A stretch of 40,603 nucleotides of DNA, taken from positions 1 to 40,603 of the forward strand of contig JALZVV010000027.1 in the NCBI GenBank assembly GCA_023299935.1. The letters are read 5' to 3'. This document shows, in pieces, positions 1 through 6,877 of this stretch (the first letter of the stretch is position 1; each line of letters begins with the position of its first letter). The notes under the pieces were generated by a model that did not search any database, was not told where the DNA came from, and was given only the letters and a program-made list of their open reading frames with translations. This DNA comes from Dokdonia sp. Lineage in GTDB: Bacteria > Bacteroidota > Bacteroidia > Flavobacteriales > Flavobacteriaceae. The translations under genes and the position numbers were made by a program.

Positions 1-143
1 GTTTACGCCGTAGCGAGTGAAATTTTTAGTAAAATTTGATTCAGCCTAGCGTTTTTTGGTTCGTTTTTTTGGCAATGCAAAAAATGAACAAACCGTTATC
101 ATCCACAAACTGACTCCACAACGAAACACCATAAAAAAGCTTC
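1..143. other. Left-edge non-coding sequence, no gene supported
   Basis: These 143 bases lie downstream of gldA. I see no convincing gene, RNA or terminator. A 28-codon minus-strand frame begins at about position 132, but it has no supporting feature. The far left may include the tail of a gene that starts outside the window; this cannot be judged. Confidence 0.4.
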
Positions 144-1040
144 TTATTTTCCCGTTAATTCCAAAAACAAGCCCTCTAAACTCGCATTCTTCTGATTGAG
201 CTGCAAGATTTTAAGCTCATTATCATGCGCAAAGTCAAAAACCGTAGCTCGCATATCATCCTGAGTATCAAAAGTAATCTCGTATACAAAATCGTGGGTA
301 TTCTTCACGGTACTTACATGCGCCAGTCGTTCTAAAGCTACTGTCTCTATACGATAGTCAAACTCCACAATAACCGTTTGCTGTTGTCCTTCTCGTAGCT
401 CGTCTATTTTTTTATCGGCTACCAGCTGTCCTTTATTAATAATAATCACGCGGTCACAAATGGCTTCTACCTCCTGCATAATATGGGTGCTCATCAATAC
501 GGTTTTGGTCTTACCTATATTCTTAATTAGCGAGCGAATCTCTAGTAATTGATTAGGGTCTAATCCCGTTGTAGGCTCATCCAGTATCAATACTTCTGGG
601 TCGTGTAATAATGCATTAGCCAGTCCTACACGCTGGCGATAACCTTTAGAGAGTTGATTGATTTTTTTATGGGCTTCTGGAGTAAGTCCTGTAAGCGCAA
701 TCACTTCTTGGATTCTACTTTTGGGTGTGCCGTATATATTAGCATTAAACTGCAAATATTCCCGCACATACATATCTGTGTATAGCGGATTATGTTCGGG
801 TAGGTAGCCTACAGATTTCCGGACTGCTTGAGCGGCGTTTATAATATCGTGTTCATTCACCTTTGCACTGCCTTGGGAAGGCGGGATATATGTGGTAAGG
901 ATTTTCATTAAGGTAGATTTTCCTGCACCATTAGGTCCTAAAAAGCCTACGATTTCGCCTTTGGCAATATCAAAAGAAATCGTGTCCAATGCCAATTGGT
1001 CGCTATAGTTTTTAGAAATGGCAGAAACAGATATAGACAT
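144..1040 (-). CDS. gldA: Gliding-motility ABC transporter ATP-binding subunit GldA
   Basis: This is a 298-aa ABC ATPase. The Walker A motif GPNGAGKS is at about residues 35-42, the signature-like LSKGYRQ at 130-136, Walker B LILDEP at 151-156, and the switch His in the STH motif at 186. No transmembrane segment is visible, so it is a cytoplasmic nucleotide-binding subunit. Length and sequence fit flavobacterial GldA, which works with GldF and GldG in gliding motility and T9SS function. gldF and gldG are not in the window, as is common because gldA often stands alone. The ATG at 1038-1040 is followed upstream by a perfect TAnnTTTG box, giving a very short leader. A generic drug or lipid-export ABC ATPase is the alternative; the GldA-like sequence and the organism type make GldA more likely. 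Confidence 0.85.
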   Translation of the reverse strand: MSISVSAISKNYSDQLALDTISFDIAKGEIVGFLGPNGAGKSTLMKILTTYIPPSQGSAKVNEHDIINAAQAVRKSVGYLPEHNPLYTDMYVREYLQFNANIYGTPKSRIQEVIALTGLTPEAHKKINQLSKGYRQRVGLANALLHDPEVLILDEPTTGLDPNQLLEIRSLIKNIGKTKTVLMSTHIMQEVEAICDRVIIINKGQLVADKKIDELREGQQQTVIVEFDYRIETVALERLAHVSTVKNTHDFVYEITFDTQDDMRATVFDFAHDNELKILQLNQKNASLEGLFLELTGK

Positions 1041-1053
1041 CTTCCTTTTTTTT

Positions 1054-1061
1054 CAAATGTA
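1054..1061 (-). promoter_or_regulatory. gldA -7 promoter element
   Basis: On the minus strand the sequence reads TACATTTG, a perfect match to the Bacteroidetes TAnnTTTG -7 box. It lies 13 nt upstream of the gldA ATG, so the transcript would be nearly leaderless. I could not find a well-spaced -33 TTTG. Confidence 0.45.
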
Positions 1062-1166
1062 GTAAATCGCAATCAAAAACGATATTCCTAATACTAACCT
1101 ATTTTGATTGAAAAAAGTATAATATTCGTCAGGAATAATCTTTTTTTTTAAAATGAACTTCTAATG

Positions 1167-1201
1167 TTGGGCAGTTCAATTTTTTGTGTACATTAGCCTT
1201 G
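1167..1201 (+). promoter_or_regulatory. Putative promoter of the pheA leader/operon
   Basis: A TTGG at 1167-1170 and TAGCCTTG at 1194-1201 resemble the Bacteroidetes TTTG-N17-23-TAnnTTTG promoter, with one mismatch in each element and a 23-nt spacer. The predicted start of transcription would be just upstream of the leader peptide ATG at 1214, which agrees with transcription through the attenuator. The assignment rests on pattern matching only. Confidence 0.35.
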
Positions 1202-1213
1202 TAACAATTCATA

Positions 1214-1288
1214 ATGTTAAAAAAAGTTTATTATAATAGCGGTTATTTCTTTTTCTATAGTAGGAAAAAGACAGAACTGATATGGTGA
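1214..1288 (+). CDS. Aromatic-rich leader peptide of the pheA attenuator
   Basis: This is a 24-codon ORF, too short for the supplied track, running from ATG at 1214 to TGA at 1286-1288. Its core reads YYNSGYFFFY, so seven of ten consecutive residues are Tyr or Phe, and the last residue is Trp. Such a composition is extremely unlikely by chance and is the hallmark of leader peptides that sense charged tRNA. It lies upstream of pheA, aminotransferase and tyrA, whose products make Phe and Tyr. The segment CAGAACT (1272-1278), inside its last codons, is complementary to AGTTCTG (1315-1321), the 5' arm of the downstream terminator. A ribosome stalled on the Tyr/Phe codons would leave this segment free to block the terminator. 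A ribosome that reaches the stop codon would cover it. Sequence and complementarity are seen directly; the mechanism is inferred from known attenuators. Confidence 0.8.
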   Translation: MLKKVYYNSGYFFFYSRKKTELIW

Positions 1289-1311
1289 TAAGTAAATACT
1301 CAAAAACCTTT

Positions 1312-1342
1312 AAAAGTTCTGATGCAAATCAGGACTTTTTTT
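1312..1342 (+). terminator. Attenuator terminator upstream of pheA
   Basis: AAAAGTTCTGA (1312-1322) pairs with TCAGGACTTTT (1329-1339) as an 11-bp stem with one G-U pair and the loop TGCAAA. A run of T follows. It sits between the leader peptide and pheA rather than after a full gene, as expected of an attenuator. Its 5' arm can pair instead with 1272-1278 in the leader. Confidence 0.8.
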
Positions 1343-1373
1343 GTTTTAATGGGGTATTAAGAAATAGAAAAAT

Positions 1374-2201
1374 ATGTCTAAGTGTATTGCTATACAAGGG
1401 GTGAAAGGTTCTTTTCATCATAAAGTTGCTCAATCCTATTTTGGGGAAGGAGTGGCGGTATTAGAATGTGATTCTTTCCCGCTACTGGTAGATGCCTTGC
1501 TCACTAATGAGGCGACAGATGCTATTATGGCGATAGAGAATTCTATTGTAGGGGCAATCTTGCCTAACTATACCTTGATAGACGCACATGATTTGCATAT
1601 AGAAGGGGAGTTTTATCTAAATGTGCAACATCATCTTATGGCATTGCCTGGACAAAGCATAGCGGATATTAAGGTAGTATGGTCACATCCTATGGCTTTA
1701 TTACAATGCCGTCCATTTTTTAAACAGTACCCACATATTAAATTGGTAGAAGCGACAGATACGGCTGGAGTAGCCCGACAGCTACAAGCAGAAAATTTGA
1801 ACGGAATAGCAGCCATTGCCAGTAATACTGCAGCAGAGATTTATAAGTTGGACATACTTGCACAAAGCATACAAACTAGTAGCACGAATGCCACTCGATT
1901 TTTTGTACTTAATATTCAAAAAGGAACAAGCAATACAGCAGCAGCTAAAGCCTCTTTACGTTTTACTACAGACCATAAACGCGGGAGTTTAGCGACGATA
2001 CTCAATGTGATGAGTGATTGCAAACTCAATCTTACTAAAATTCAATCCATGCCTATTATAGAGACTCCTTGGAAATATGCTTTTTTTGTAGATGTTACCT
2101 TTGCCGATTATGAAGATTATAACAAGGCAAAGAAAGTATTGCAGATTATGGCGACAGATGTCAAAGTTTTAGGAGAATATCAAAACCAAAAGAAGTCATG
2201 A
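1374..2201 (+). CDS. pheA: Prephenate dehydratase with C-terminal ACT domain
   Basis: This 275-aa protein converts prephenate to phenylpyruvate in Phe biosynthesis. The catalytic domain spans about residues 1-180 and includes IAIQGVKGSFHH near the start and the family TRF motif at 174-176. A C-terminal ACT domain follows, with GSLA near 204-207 and IQSMP near 223-227 in the positions of the GALV and ESRP motifs that bind Phe for feedback inhibition. It is a stand-alone dehydratase, not fused to chorismate mutase; in this window the mutase is fused to DAHP synthase. Its stop overlaps the next gene as ATGA, suggesting translational coupling. Expression is probably controlled by the Tyr/Phe-rich leader and terminator upstream. 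Confidence 0.93.
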   Translation: MSKCIAIQGVKGSFHHKVAQSYFGEGVAVLECDSFPLLVDALLTNEATDAIMAIENSIVGAILPNYTLIDAHDLHIEGEFYLNVQHHLMALPGQSIADIKVVWSHPMALLQCRPFFKQYPHIKLVEATDTAGVARQLQAENLNGIAAIASNTAAEIYKLDILAQSIQTSSTNATRFFVLNIQKGTSNTAAAKASLRFTTDHKRGSLATILNVMSDCKLNLTKIQSMPIIETPWKYAFFVDVTFADYEDYNKAKKVLQIMATDVKVLGEYQNQKKS

Positions 2202-3364
2202 AAGCGGCTCGCAGACTAGAACATATTAAGGAATACTACTTTTCGCGCAAGCTTAAAGAAGTACGGGGGCTTATGGCCCAAGGCCACGATATTATCAATA
2301 TGGGAATAGGCAGTCCTGATTTACCTGCGCCGGCAGCGGTGGTGACCGCCTTACAAAAAGCCTTAGGAGATGCGACAGCACATCAGTATCAGAGTTATAC
2401 AGGCTTAGCAGAATTTAGGGAGGCGATAGCACAGTTTTATGAGCGTCACTATCAGGTAAACTTGGATGCCAGCACAGAGATTCTGCCTTTAATGGGTTCT
2501 AAAGAGGGGATTATGCATATAAGTATGGCCTTGCTCAATCCTGGCGATGAGGTACTTATTCCCAATCCTGGGTATCCTACCTATAGCGCAGTAACCCAAC
2601 TGGTAGAGGCAGTGCCGGTAACGTATGATTTAGATGCAGCTACTAAGTGGTTGCCGGATCTAAAACAACTAGGACAGCGAGATCTGAGCAAGGTAAAATT
2701 GATGTGGCTTAATTATCCACATATGCCTACTGGTGCCCAAGCGTCTAGTGGGTTTTATGAGGAGCTTATTGCTTTCGCGAAAGCGCACGACATTATACTC
2801 ATTAATGATAATCCGTACAGTTTTATACTTAATGATCATCCACAATCCATCTTAAGCGTGACGGGTTCCAAAGCGGTAGCCCTCGAACTGAATTCTATGA
2901 GCAAGTCCTTTAATATGGCTGGCTGGCGTGTAGGGATGGTCATGGGGAATCCTACTTTGATAAACGCCATTCTCAAAGTAAAATCCAATATGGACAGTGG
3001 TATGTTTTATGGTATCCAAAAAGGAGCCATAGCCGCTTTGCAACTGGATAGCGATTGGTTTACGTCTATAAATACAGTCTATGCAAAACGTAGGTTGCTG
3101 GTCTGGCAACTAGCCGAAAAACTAGGCTGCTCTGTAGATAAAAACAGTACAGGACTCTTTGTATGGGCAAAATTACCCGAAGGCAAGATGGCAGAACTAA
3201 CGATAGATAATTTATTAAAAGAAAAAGGGCTGTTTGTTGCTCCAGGAACCATTTTTGGGAGTCAGGGCGAAGGGCATATTCGGTTTTCTCTATGTGTAAG
3301 CCAGGAGCGAATACAAGAAGCGATAGCACGAGTGTCACAAGACAATAGTGAGCATAGATTATGA
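2198..3364 (+). CDS. PLP-dependent class I/II aminotransferase (probable aromatic aminotransferase)
   Basis: This 388-aa fold-type I aminotransferase has the PLP-binding Lys at residue 236 in SMSKSFNMAGWRVG and the conserved NPGYPTY and NDNPY segments. The family includes aspartate, aromatic and LL-diaminopimelate aminotransferases, so sequence alone does not fix the substrate. Its position between pheA and tyrA, with 4-bp overlaps on both sides, points to transamination of phenylpyruvate and 4-hydroxyphenylpyruvate to Phe and Tyr. The protein is probably cytoplasmic. One copy of the palindrome GCTTTCGCGAAAGC lies inside the gene and is read as AFAKA. Confidence 0.88.
   Translation: MKAARRLEHIKEYYFSRKLKEVRGLMAQGHDIINMGIGSPDLPAPAAVVTALQKALGDATAHQYQSYTGLAEFREAIAQFYERHYQVNLDASTEILPLMGSKEGIMHISMALLNPGDEVLIPNPGYPTYSAVTQLVEAVPVTYDLDAATKWLPDLKQLGQRDLSKVKLMWLNYPHMPTGAQASSGFYEELIAFAKAHDIILINDNPYSFILNDHPQSILSVTGSKAVALELNSMSKSFNMAGWRVGMVMGNPTLINAILKVKSNMDSGMFYGIQKGAIAALQLDSDWFTSINTVYAKRRLLVWQLAEKLGCSVDKNSTGLFVWAKLPEGKMAELTIDNLLKEKGLFVAPGTIFGSQGEGHIRFSLCVSQERIQEAIARVSQDNSEHRL
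2771..2784. repeat. GCTTTCGCGAAAGC palindrome, copy 1
   Basis: A perfect 14-bp palindrome inside the aminotransferase gene, translated in frame as AFAKA. It is one of six copies in the window. Confidence 0.9.
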
Positions 3365-4212
3365 AAAAGATACAGATTATAGGCGTTGGATTAATAGGAG
3401 GTTCGTTTGCAAAAGACCTGCGCATTCTCTTCCCTAAAGCCGAAATTATGGGTATTGACTCTAATCCTGGCCATATCAAAGAAGCGATTGCTCTTGGGGT
3501 GATTGATAATGAAGGAAGTATTACTGCTTTACAAGATGCAGATGTTGTGGTATTAACAATACCTGTAGATGTGGCCACCCAGGTATTACCAGAAGTACTG
3601 GGTAATATAGGAGCAGATACTATTGTTCTAGATATGGGTTCTACTAAAGCCGCTATTTGTGCCAGTGTAGCGACACATCCTAAGCGCAGGAATTTTATGG
3701 CTTGTCATCCCATTGCAGGAACTGAGTTTTCTGGACCTAGCGCTGCGATCGAGGGCCTGTATACGGGTAAGACCAATATCATTTGTGAGGTGGAGAAAAC
3801 CGCTTTTAAGCTTCAAGAAAAGGCTTTGGAGATATTTAAGAAGCTGGATATGCGCATTAGATATATGGAACCTCAAGCCCACGATAGGCATATTGCTTAT
3901 ATGTCGCATCTATCGCACATCAGTGCTTTTATGCTTGGAAAAACAGTAATCGATAAAGAAAAAAACGAACGTGATATTTTTGATATGGCAGGCAGTGGTT
4001 TTGAATCTACCGTACGTTTAGCAAAGAGTAATCCAGTGACCTGGACGTCTATCTTTGCGCAGAATAAAGAGAATATATTAGAAACATTAGAGGAGTATAT
4101 CGCAAATCTGGAACACTTTAAAGGGCTGATGGAGTCAGATAACTTTGAAGGTGTATTTCAAGAAATGCAGGATACCAATCATATTAAAGAGATATTAAAA
4201 GGAATTAACTAA
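3361..4212 (+). CDS. tyrA: Prephenate dehydrogenase
   Basis: This 283-aa NAD(P)-dependent enzyme oxidatively decarboxylates prephenate to 4-hydroxyphenylpyruvate for Tyr synthesis. The Rossmann motif GVGLIGGS is at about residues 8-15. The conserved ACHPIAGTE segment has its His at residue 116, and a helical dimer domain contains HLSHISAF. No chorismate mutase or ACT domain is fused, so any feedback control must act elsewhere in the pathway. The start ATG overlaps the aminotransferase stop by 4 bp, and the DAHP synthase/chorismate mutase gene follows 39 nt later. It is probably the third gene of the attenuated operon. Confidence 0.92.
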   Translation: MKKIQIIGVGLIGGSFAKDLRILFPKAEIMGIDSNPGHIKEAIALGVIDNEGSITALQDADVVVLTIPVDVATQVLPEVLGNIGADTIVLDMGSTKAAICASVATHPKRRNFMACHPIAGTEFSGPSAAIEGLYTGKTNIICEVEKTAFKLQEKALEIFKKLDMRIRYMEPQAHDRHIAYMSHLSHISAFMLGKTVIDKEKNERDIFDMAGSGFESTVRLAKSNPVTWTSIFAQNKENILETLEEYIANLEHFKGLMESDNFEGVFQEMQDTNHIKEILKGIN

Positions 4213-4251
4213 TACCTGACCGTAAACGAATTAAGGTCAAAAAATACCGTT

Positions 4252-5331
4252 ATGGAGAACAAGAAAGAATTGAGAAACTGGTTAGATGCCTTTGGGTTAG
4301 ATCACCCATTAGTAATAGCAGGTCCTTGTAGTGCAGAGACAGAAGCACAAGTGCTTAAGATTGCACACCAACTTAAAGATAGTGATGCTACCGTATTACG
4401 AGCGGGAATCTGGAAACCGAGAACACGCCCAGGAAATTTTGAAGGGGTAGGAGCTTTAGGTTTAAAATGGCTTCAAAAAGCCAAAGAAGAAACAGGCATG
4501 CTTACCACTACAGAAGTGGCTAATGCAAATCACGTAGACCTCGCCCTAGAAGCAGATATTGATATCCTGTGGATAGGAGCACGTACCACCGTATCACCGT
4601 TTATTGTGCAGGATATTGCAGATGCCTTAAAAGGAACCGATAAAACGGTCTTGATAAAGAATCCTGTGAACCCAGACTTAGCACTATGGTTAGGTGCTGT
4701 AGAGCGTTTTTATACGGCAGATGTGAAGAATTTAGGAGTGATTCACAGAGGTTTTTCTACCTATGAAAAAACCCGATACAGAAACAATCCAGAATGGCAA
4801 ATTGCCGTAGATCTTCAGAATAGATTTCCAGATTTACCTTTAATACTAGACCCTTCACATATTGCGGGACGTCGTGATATCATCCAAGATTTAAGTCAGA
4901 CGGCTTTAGATCTTAACTATGATGGATTAATGATAGAAACCCATTATGATCCAGATAATGCGTGGAGTGATGCCGCACAGCAAATCACGCCAGAAACCCT
5001 CATCCAGATGATGGTAGATCTTAAAATACGGGAAGAAGAAGGACAAGAAATTGAGTTTAAAAACAAACTCAATACGCTGCGTACCCAAATCAATGTCGTA
5101 GATCAACAACTCATAGAGAGCCTAGGGAAACGTATGAATATAGCCGATGAGATTGGATTGCTTAAAAAAGAAAATAATGTGGCTATCCTTCAAACCAAAC
5201 GCTGGAACGAGATATTAGGCAAGATGATTTTAGAAGGGGAGCAACATAATTTAAGTGAAGAATTTATCTTGAGAGTATTTAAAGCAATCCACCAAGAGTC
5301 TATTAATCATCAACAAAAAATAGGTTCTTGA
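4252..5331 (+). CDS. Bifunctional DAHP synthase / chorismate mutase
   Basis: This 359-aa fusion covers the first step of the shikimate pathway and the branch to prephenate. Residues 1 to about 265 are a KDO8P-type DAHP synthase, with AGPCSAE near 20, AGIWKPRTRPGNFEG, and DPSHIAGRRD. Residues about 266-359 are an AroQ-type all-helical chorismate mutase, starting near LNTLRTQINVVDQQL. The order, synthase first and mutase last, is the arrangement known from Bacteroidetes, where the mutase domain also carries prephenate feedback inhibition of the synthase. The gene follows tyrA by 39 nt with no terminator between them, so it probably shares the upstream attenuator. Synthase, mutase, dehydratase, dehydrogenase and aminotransferase are therefore all encoded together. 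Confidence 0.92.
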   Translation: MENKKELRNWLDAFGLDHPLVIAGPCSAETEAQVLKIAHQLKDSDATVLRAGIWKPRTRPGNFEGVGALGLKWLQKAKEETGMLTTTEVANANHVDLALEADIDILWIGARTTVSPFIVQDIADALKGTDKTVLIKNPVNPDLALWLGAVERFYTADVKNLGVIHRGFSTYEKTRYRNNPEWQIAVDLQNRFPDLPLILDPSHIAGRRDIIQDLSQTALDLNYDGLMIETHYDPDNAWSDAAQQITPETLIQMMVDLKIREEEGQEIEFKNKLNTLRTQINVVDQQLIESLGKRMNIADEIGLLKKENNVAILQTKRWNEILGKMILEGEQHNLSEEFILRVFKAIHQESINHQQKIGS

Positions 5332-5384
5332 TTATCTTAAATACGTAAGAAAGTAACTAATAAAGTTTTAATGTAAAGAGTAGT

Positions 5385-5415
5385 TTTGTTTACAACACAG
5401 TTATTCACACCTTTG
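5385..5415 (+). promoter_or_regulatory. Putative rsgA promoter
   Basis: TTTG at 5385-5388 and CACCTTTG at 5408-5415 (7 of 8 to TAnnTTTG) are separated by 19 nt, the usual Bacteroidetes spacing. The predicted start of transcription is at or next to the rsgA ATG at 5421, implying a leaderless mRNA. Confidence 0.5.
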
Positions 5416-5420
5416 CAGTA

Positions 5421-6371
5421 ATGACAGGAACGGTATACAAATCTACAGGAAGTTGGTACACAGTTAAGACTAAAGAAGGTCTTTATCTAGACTGTCGTAT
5501 CAAAGGGAAGTTTAGAATTCAGGGTATTAAGAGTACAAATCCTGTAGCTGTAGGTGATACGGTAGATTTTGATATCGATAAAAAAAGTGATGTAGAGACG
5601 GGGGTGATTACTAATATCCATCCAAGAGAAAATTACATCATAAGAAAATCTGTTAACCTCTCTAAGCAAACGCATATTATTGCGGCTAATATTGATCAAG
5701 TATTTTTATTAGTAACGCTTAATAACCCACCCACGTTTACTGCCTTTATTGATCGTTTTCTTGTTACGGCAGAAGCTTACGGTATTAAAGCCATTTTACT
5801 TTTTAATAAAATTGATACTTACACAGAAGAAGAGCTTCTAGAAATCAAGTATCTGGCGGCCTTATACCGAGACGTTGGTTACGAATGTGTGGGTATATCT
5901 GCTTTAAAGGAAAAGAATCTTGAAGAAGTTAAAAAACTAATGGAGGGTAAGGTAAATATGTTTACCGGTCATAGCGGAGTGGGTAAATCTACTTTAGTAA
6001 ATGCCATCGAACCATCATTGGATATAAAAACTAAAGCGATAAGCCTGCAGCATATGCAGGGTCAACATACCACCACCTTTGCAGAAATGTATGATTTGCA
6101 GTTTGATGCAAAAATTATAGATACCCCTGGTATTAAAGGGTTTGGTATTGTAGATATGGAACGCGAGGAGATCGGTAATTATTTTCCAGAATTCTTTGCG
6201 TTAAAGAGTCAATGTAAGTTTAATAACTGTCTCCATTTAAAGGAACCAAAGTGCGCCGTTAAAGATGCTTTAGATAATGACGAGCTGCATTGGTCACGTT
6301 ATAAAAGTTACCAGCAAATTATGGAAGGTGATCAAGAGCATTATCGCAAAGACAATTACGGGCAAGAATAA
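5421..6371 (+). CDS. rsgA: Ribosome small-subunit-dependent GTPase A
   Basis: This 316-aa circularly permuted GTPase assists late maturation of the 30S subunit. An N-terminal OB fold (about 1-75) is followed by the G4 motif NKID near residue 129, which comes before the P-loop GHSGVGKS at 183-190 and the G3 motif DTPGIKGFG. This order is diagnostic of the RsgA/YjeQ family. The C-terminal zinc-binding motif is seen as CKFNNCLHLKEPKC. Length is normal. dtd follows only 3 nt downstream, so the two are probably cotranscribed. The start ATG lies directly after a -7-like box. Confidence 0.95.
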   Translation: MTGTVYKSTGSWYTVKTKEGLYLDCRIKGKFRIQGIKSTNPVAVGDTVDFDIDKKSDVETGVITNIHPRENYIIRKSVNLSKQTHIIAANIDQVFLLVTLNNPPTFTAFIDRFLVTAEAYGIKAILLFNKIDTYTEEELLEIKYLAALYRDVGYECVGISALKEKNLEEVKKLMEGKVNMFTGHSGVGKSTLVNAIEPSLDIKTKAISLQHMQGQHTTTFAEMYDLQFDAKIIDTPGIKGFGIVDMEREEIGNYFPEFFALKSQCKFNNCLHLKEPKCAVKDALDNDELHWSRYKSYQQIMEGDQEHYRKDNYGQE

Positions 6372-6374
6372 GAT

Positions 6375-6827
6375 ATGAGGGTAGTTATACAACGTGTTTC
6401 TGAAGCGGCTGTAACCATAGACGGAACGGTTAAAGCACAAATAGGGCAGGGTTTTATGGTGTTACTGGGGATCACCGCTACAGATACCCAAGAAGATATT
6501 GAGTGGCTTACAACTAAGATTAAGGGAATGCGCATTTTTAATGATGAGCAGGGTGCTATGAATCTTTCCTTAGAGCAAACTGGAGGAGAGGTGCTTGTTG
6601 TGAGTCAGTTTACGCTCTATGCCAGTACAAAAAAAGGCAATAGACCTTCTTTTATTAATGCAGCCCGACCAGAAATTGCAATCCCTTTATATGAAGAATT
6701 TGTGAATACGCTTTCGCGAAAGCTGAACAAAAATGTCCAAACAGGTACATTTGGAGCAGATATGAAAGTGAGTTTAGTAAATGATGGGCCAGTTACGATT
6801 TTTTTAGATACAAACAAAAAGGATTAG
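6375..6827 (+). CDS. dtd: D-aminoacyl-tRNA deacylase
   Basis: This 150-aa enzyme hydrolyses D-aminoacyl-tRNAs, recycling tRNA mischarged with D-amino acids. The family motifs are present: MRVVIQRVSEAAVTIDG at the N-terminus, SQFTLYA near residue 77 (active-site Thr), and the Gly-Pro motif in NDGPVTIFLD near 137. Length is typical. It begins 3 nt after rsgA. A copy of the GCTTTCGCGAAAGC palindrome lies inside the gene and is read as LSRK, a different frame from the aminotransferase copy. Confidence 0.94.
   Translation: MRVVIQRVSEAAVTIDGTVKAQIGQGFMVLLGITATDTQEDIEWLTTKIKGMRIFNDEQGAMNLSLEQTGGEVLVVSQFTLYASTKKGNRPSFINAARPEIAIPLYEEFVNTLSRKLNKNVQTGTFGADMKVSLVNDGPVTIFLDTNKKD
6710..6723. repeat. GCTTTCGCGAAAGC palindrome, copy 2
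   Basis: A perfect 14-bp palindrome in dtd, translated as LSRK. It is one of six copies in the window. Confidence 0.9.
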
Positions 6828-6829
6828 CG

Positions 6830-6861
6830 TTTGTAGAACAAATTAAGTATTAATACTTTAG
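6830..6861 (+). promoter_or_regulatory. Putative promoter with overlapping palindrome before the DUF3857 pair
   Basis: TTTG at 6830-6833 and TACTTTAG at 6854-6861 (7 of 8 to TAnnTTTG) are spaced 20 nt apart. The perfect 14-bp palindrome AAGTATTAATACTT (6845-6858) covers the start of the -7 box, a suitable place for a repressor. The first DUF3857 gene starts at 6878. Confidence 0.45.
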
Positions 6862-6877
6862 ACTCATATATTAAATT

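Larger units (their letters stand above)
1041..1213. other. Divergent gldA / pheA-leader intergenic region
   Basis: This stretch separates gldA (-) from the pheA leader (+). It holds a perfect minus-strand -7 box next to gldA, and a 9-bp inverted repeat (CAATCAAAA at 1070-1078, TTTTGATTG at 1102-1110) with a 23-nt spacer. A weak plus-strand promoter sits just before the leader ATG. No protein-coding frame is supported. Confidence 0.5.

Noticed and set aside
3066-3578. 170-aa minus-strand ORF opposite the aminotransferase/tyrA junction
   Set aside because: It overlaps two well-identified genes on the other strand and its translation has no recognisable domain; it is a shadow frame.
4213-4251. 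TGACC...GGTCA hairpin between tyrA and the DAHP synthase gene
   Set aside because: The stem is only 5 bp and is followed by A, not T, on the plus strand, so it is not a terminator.
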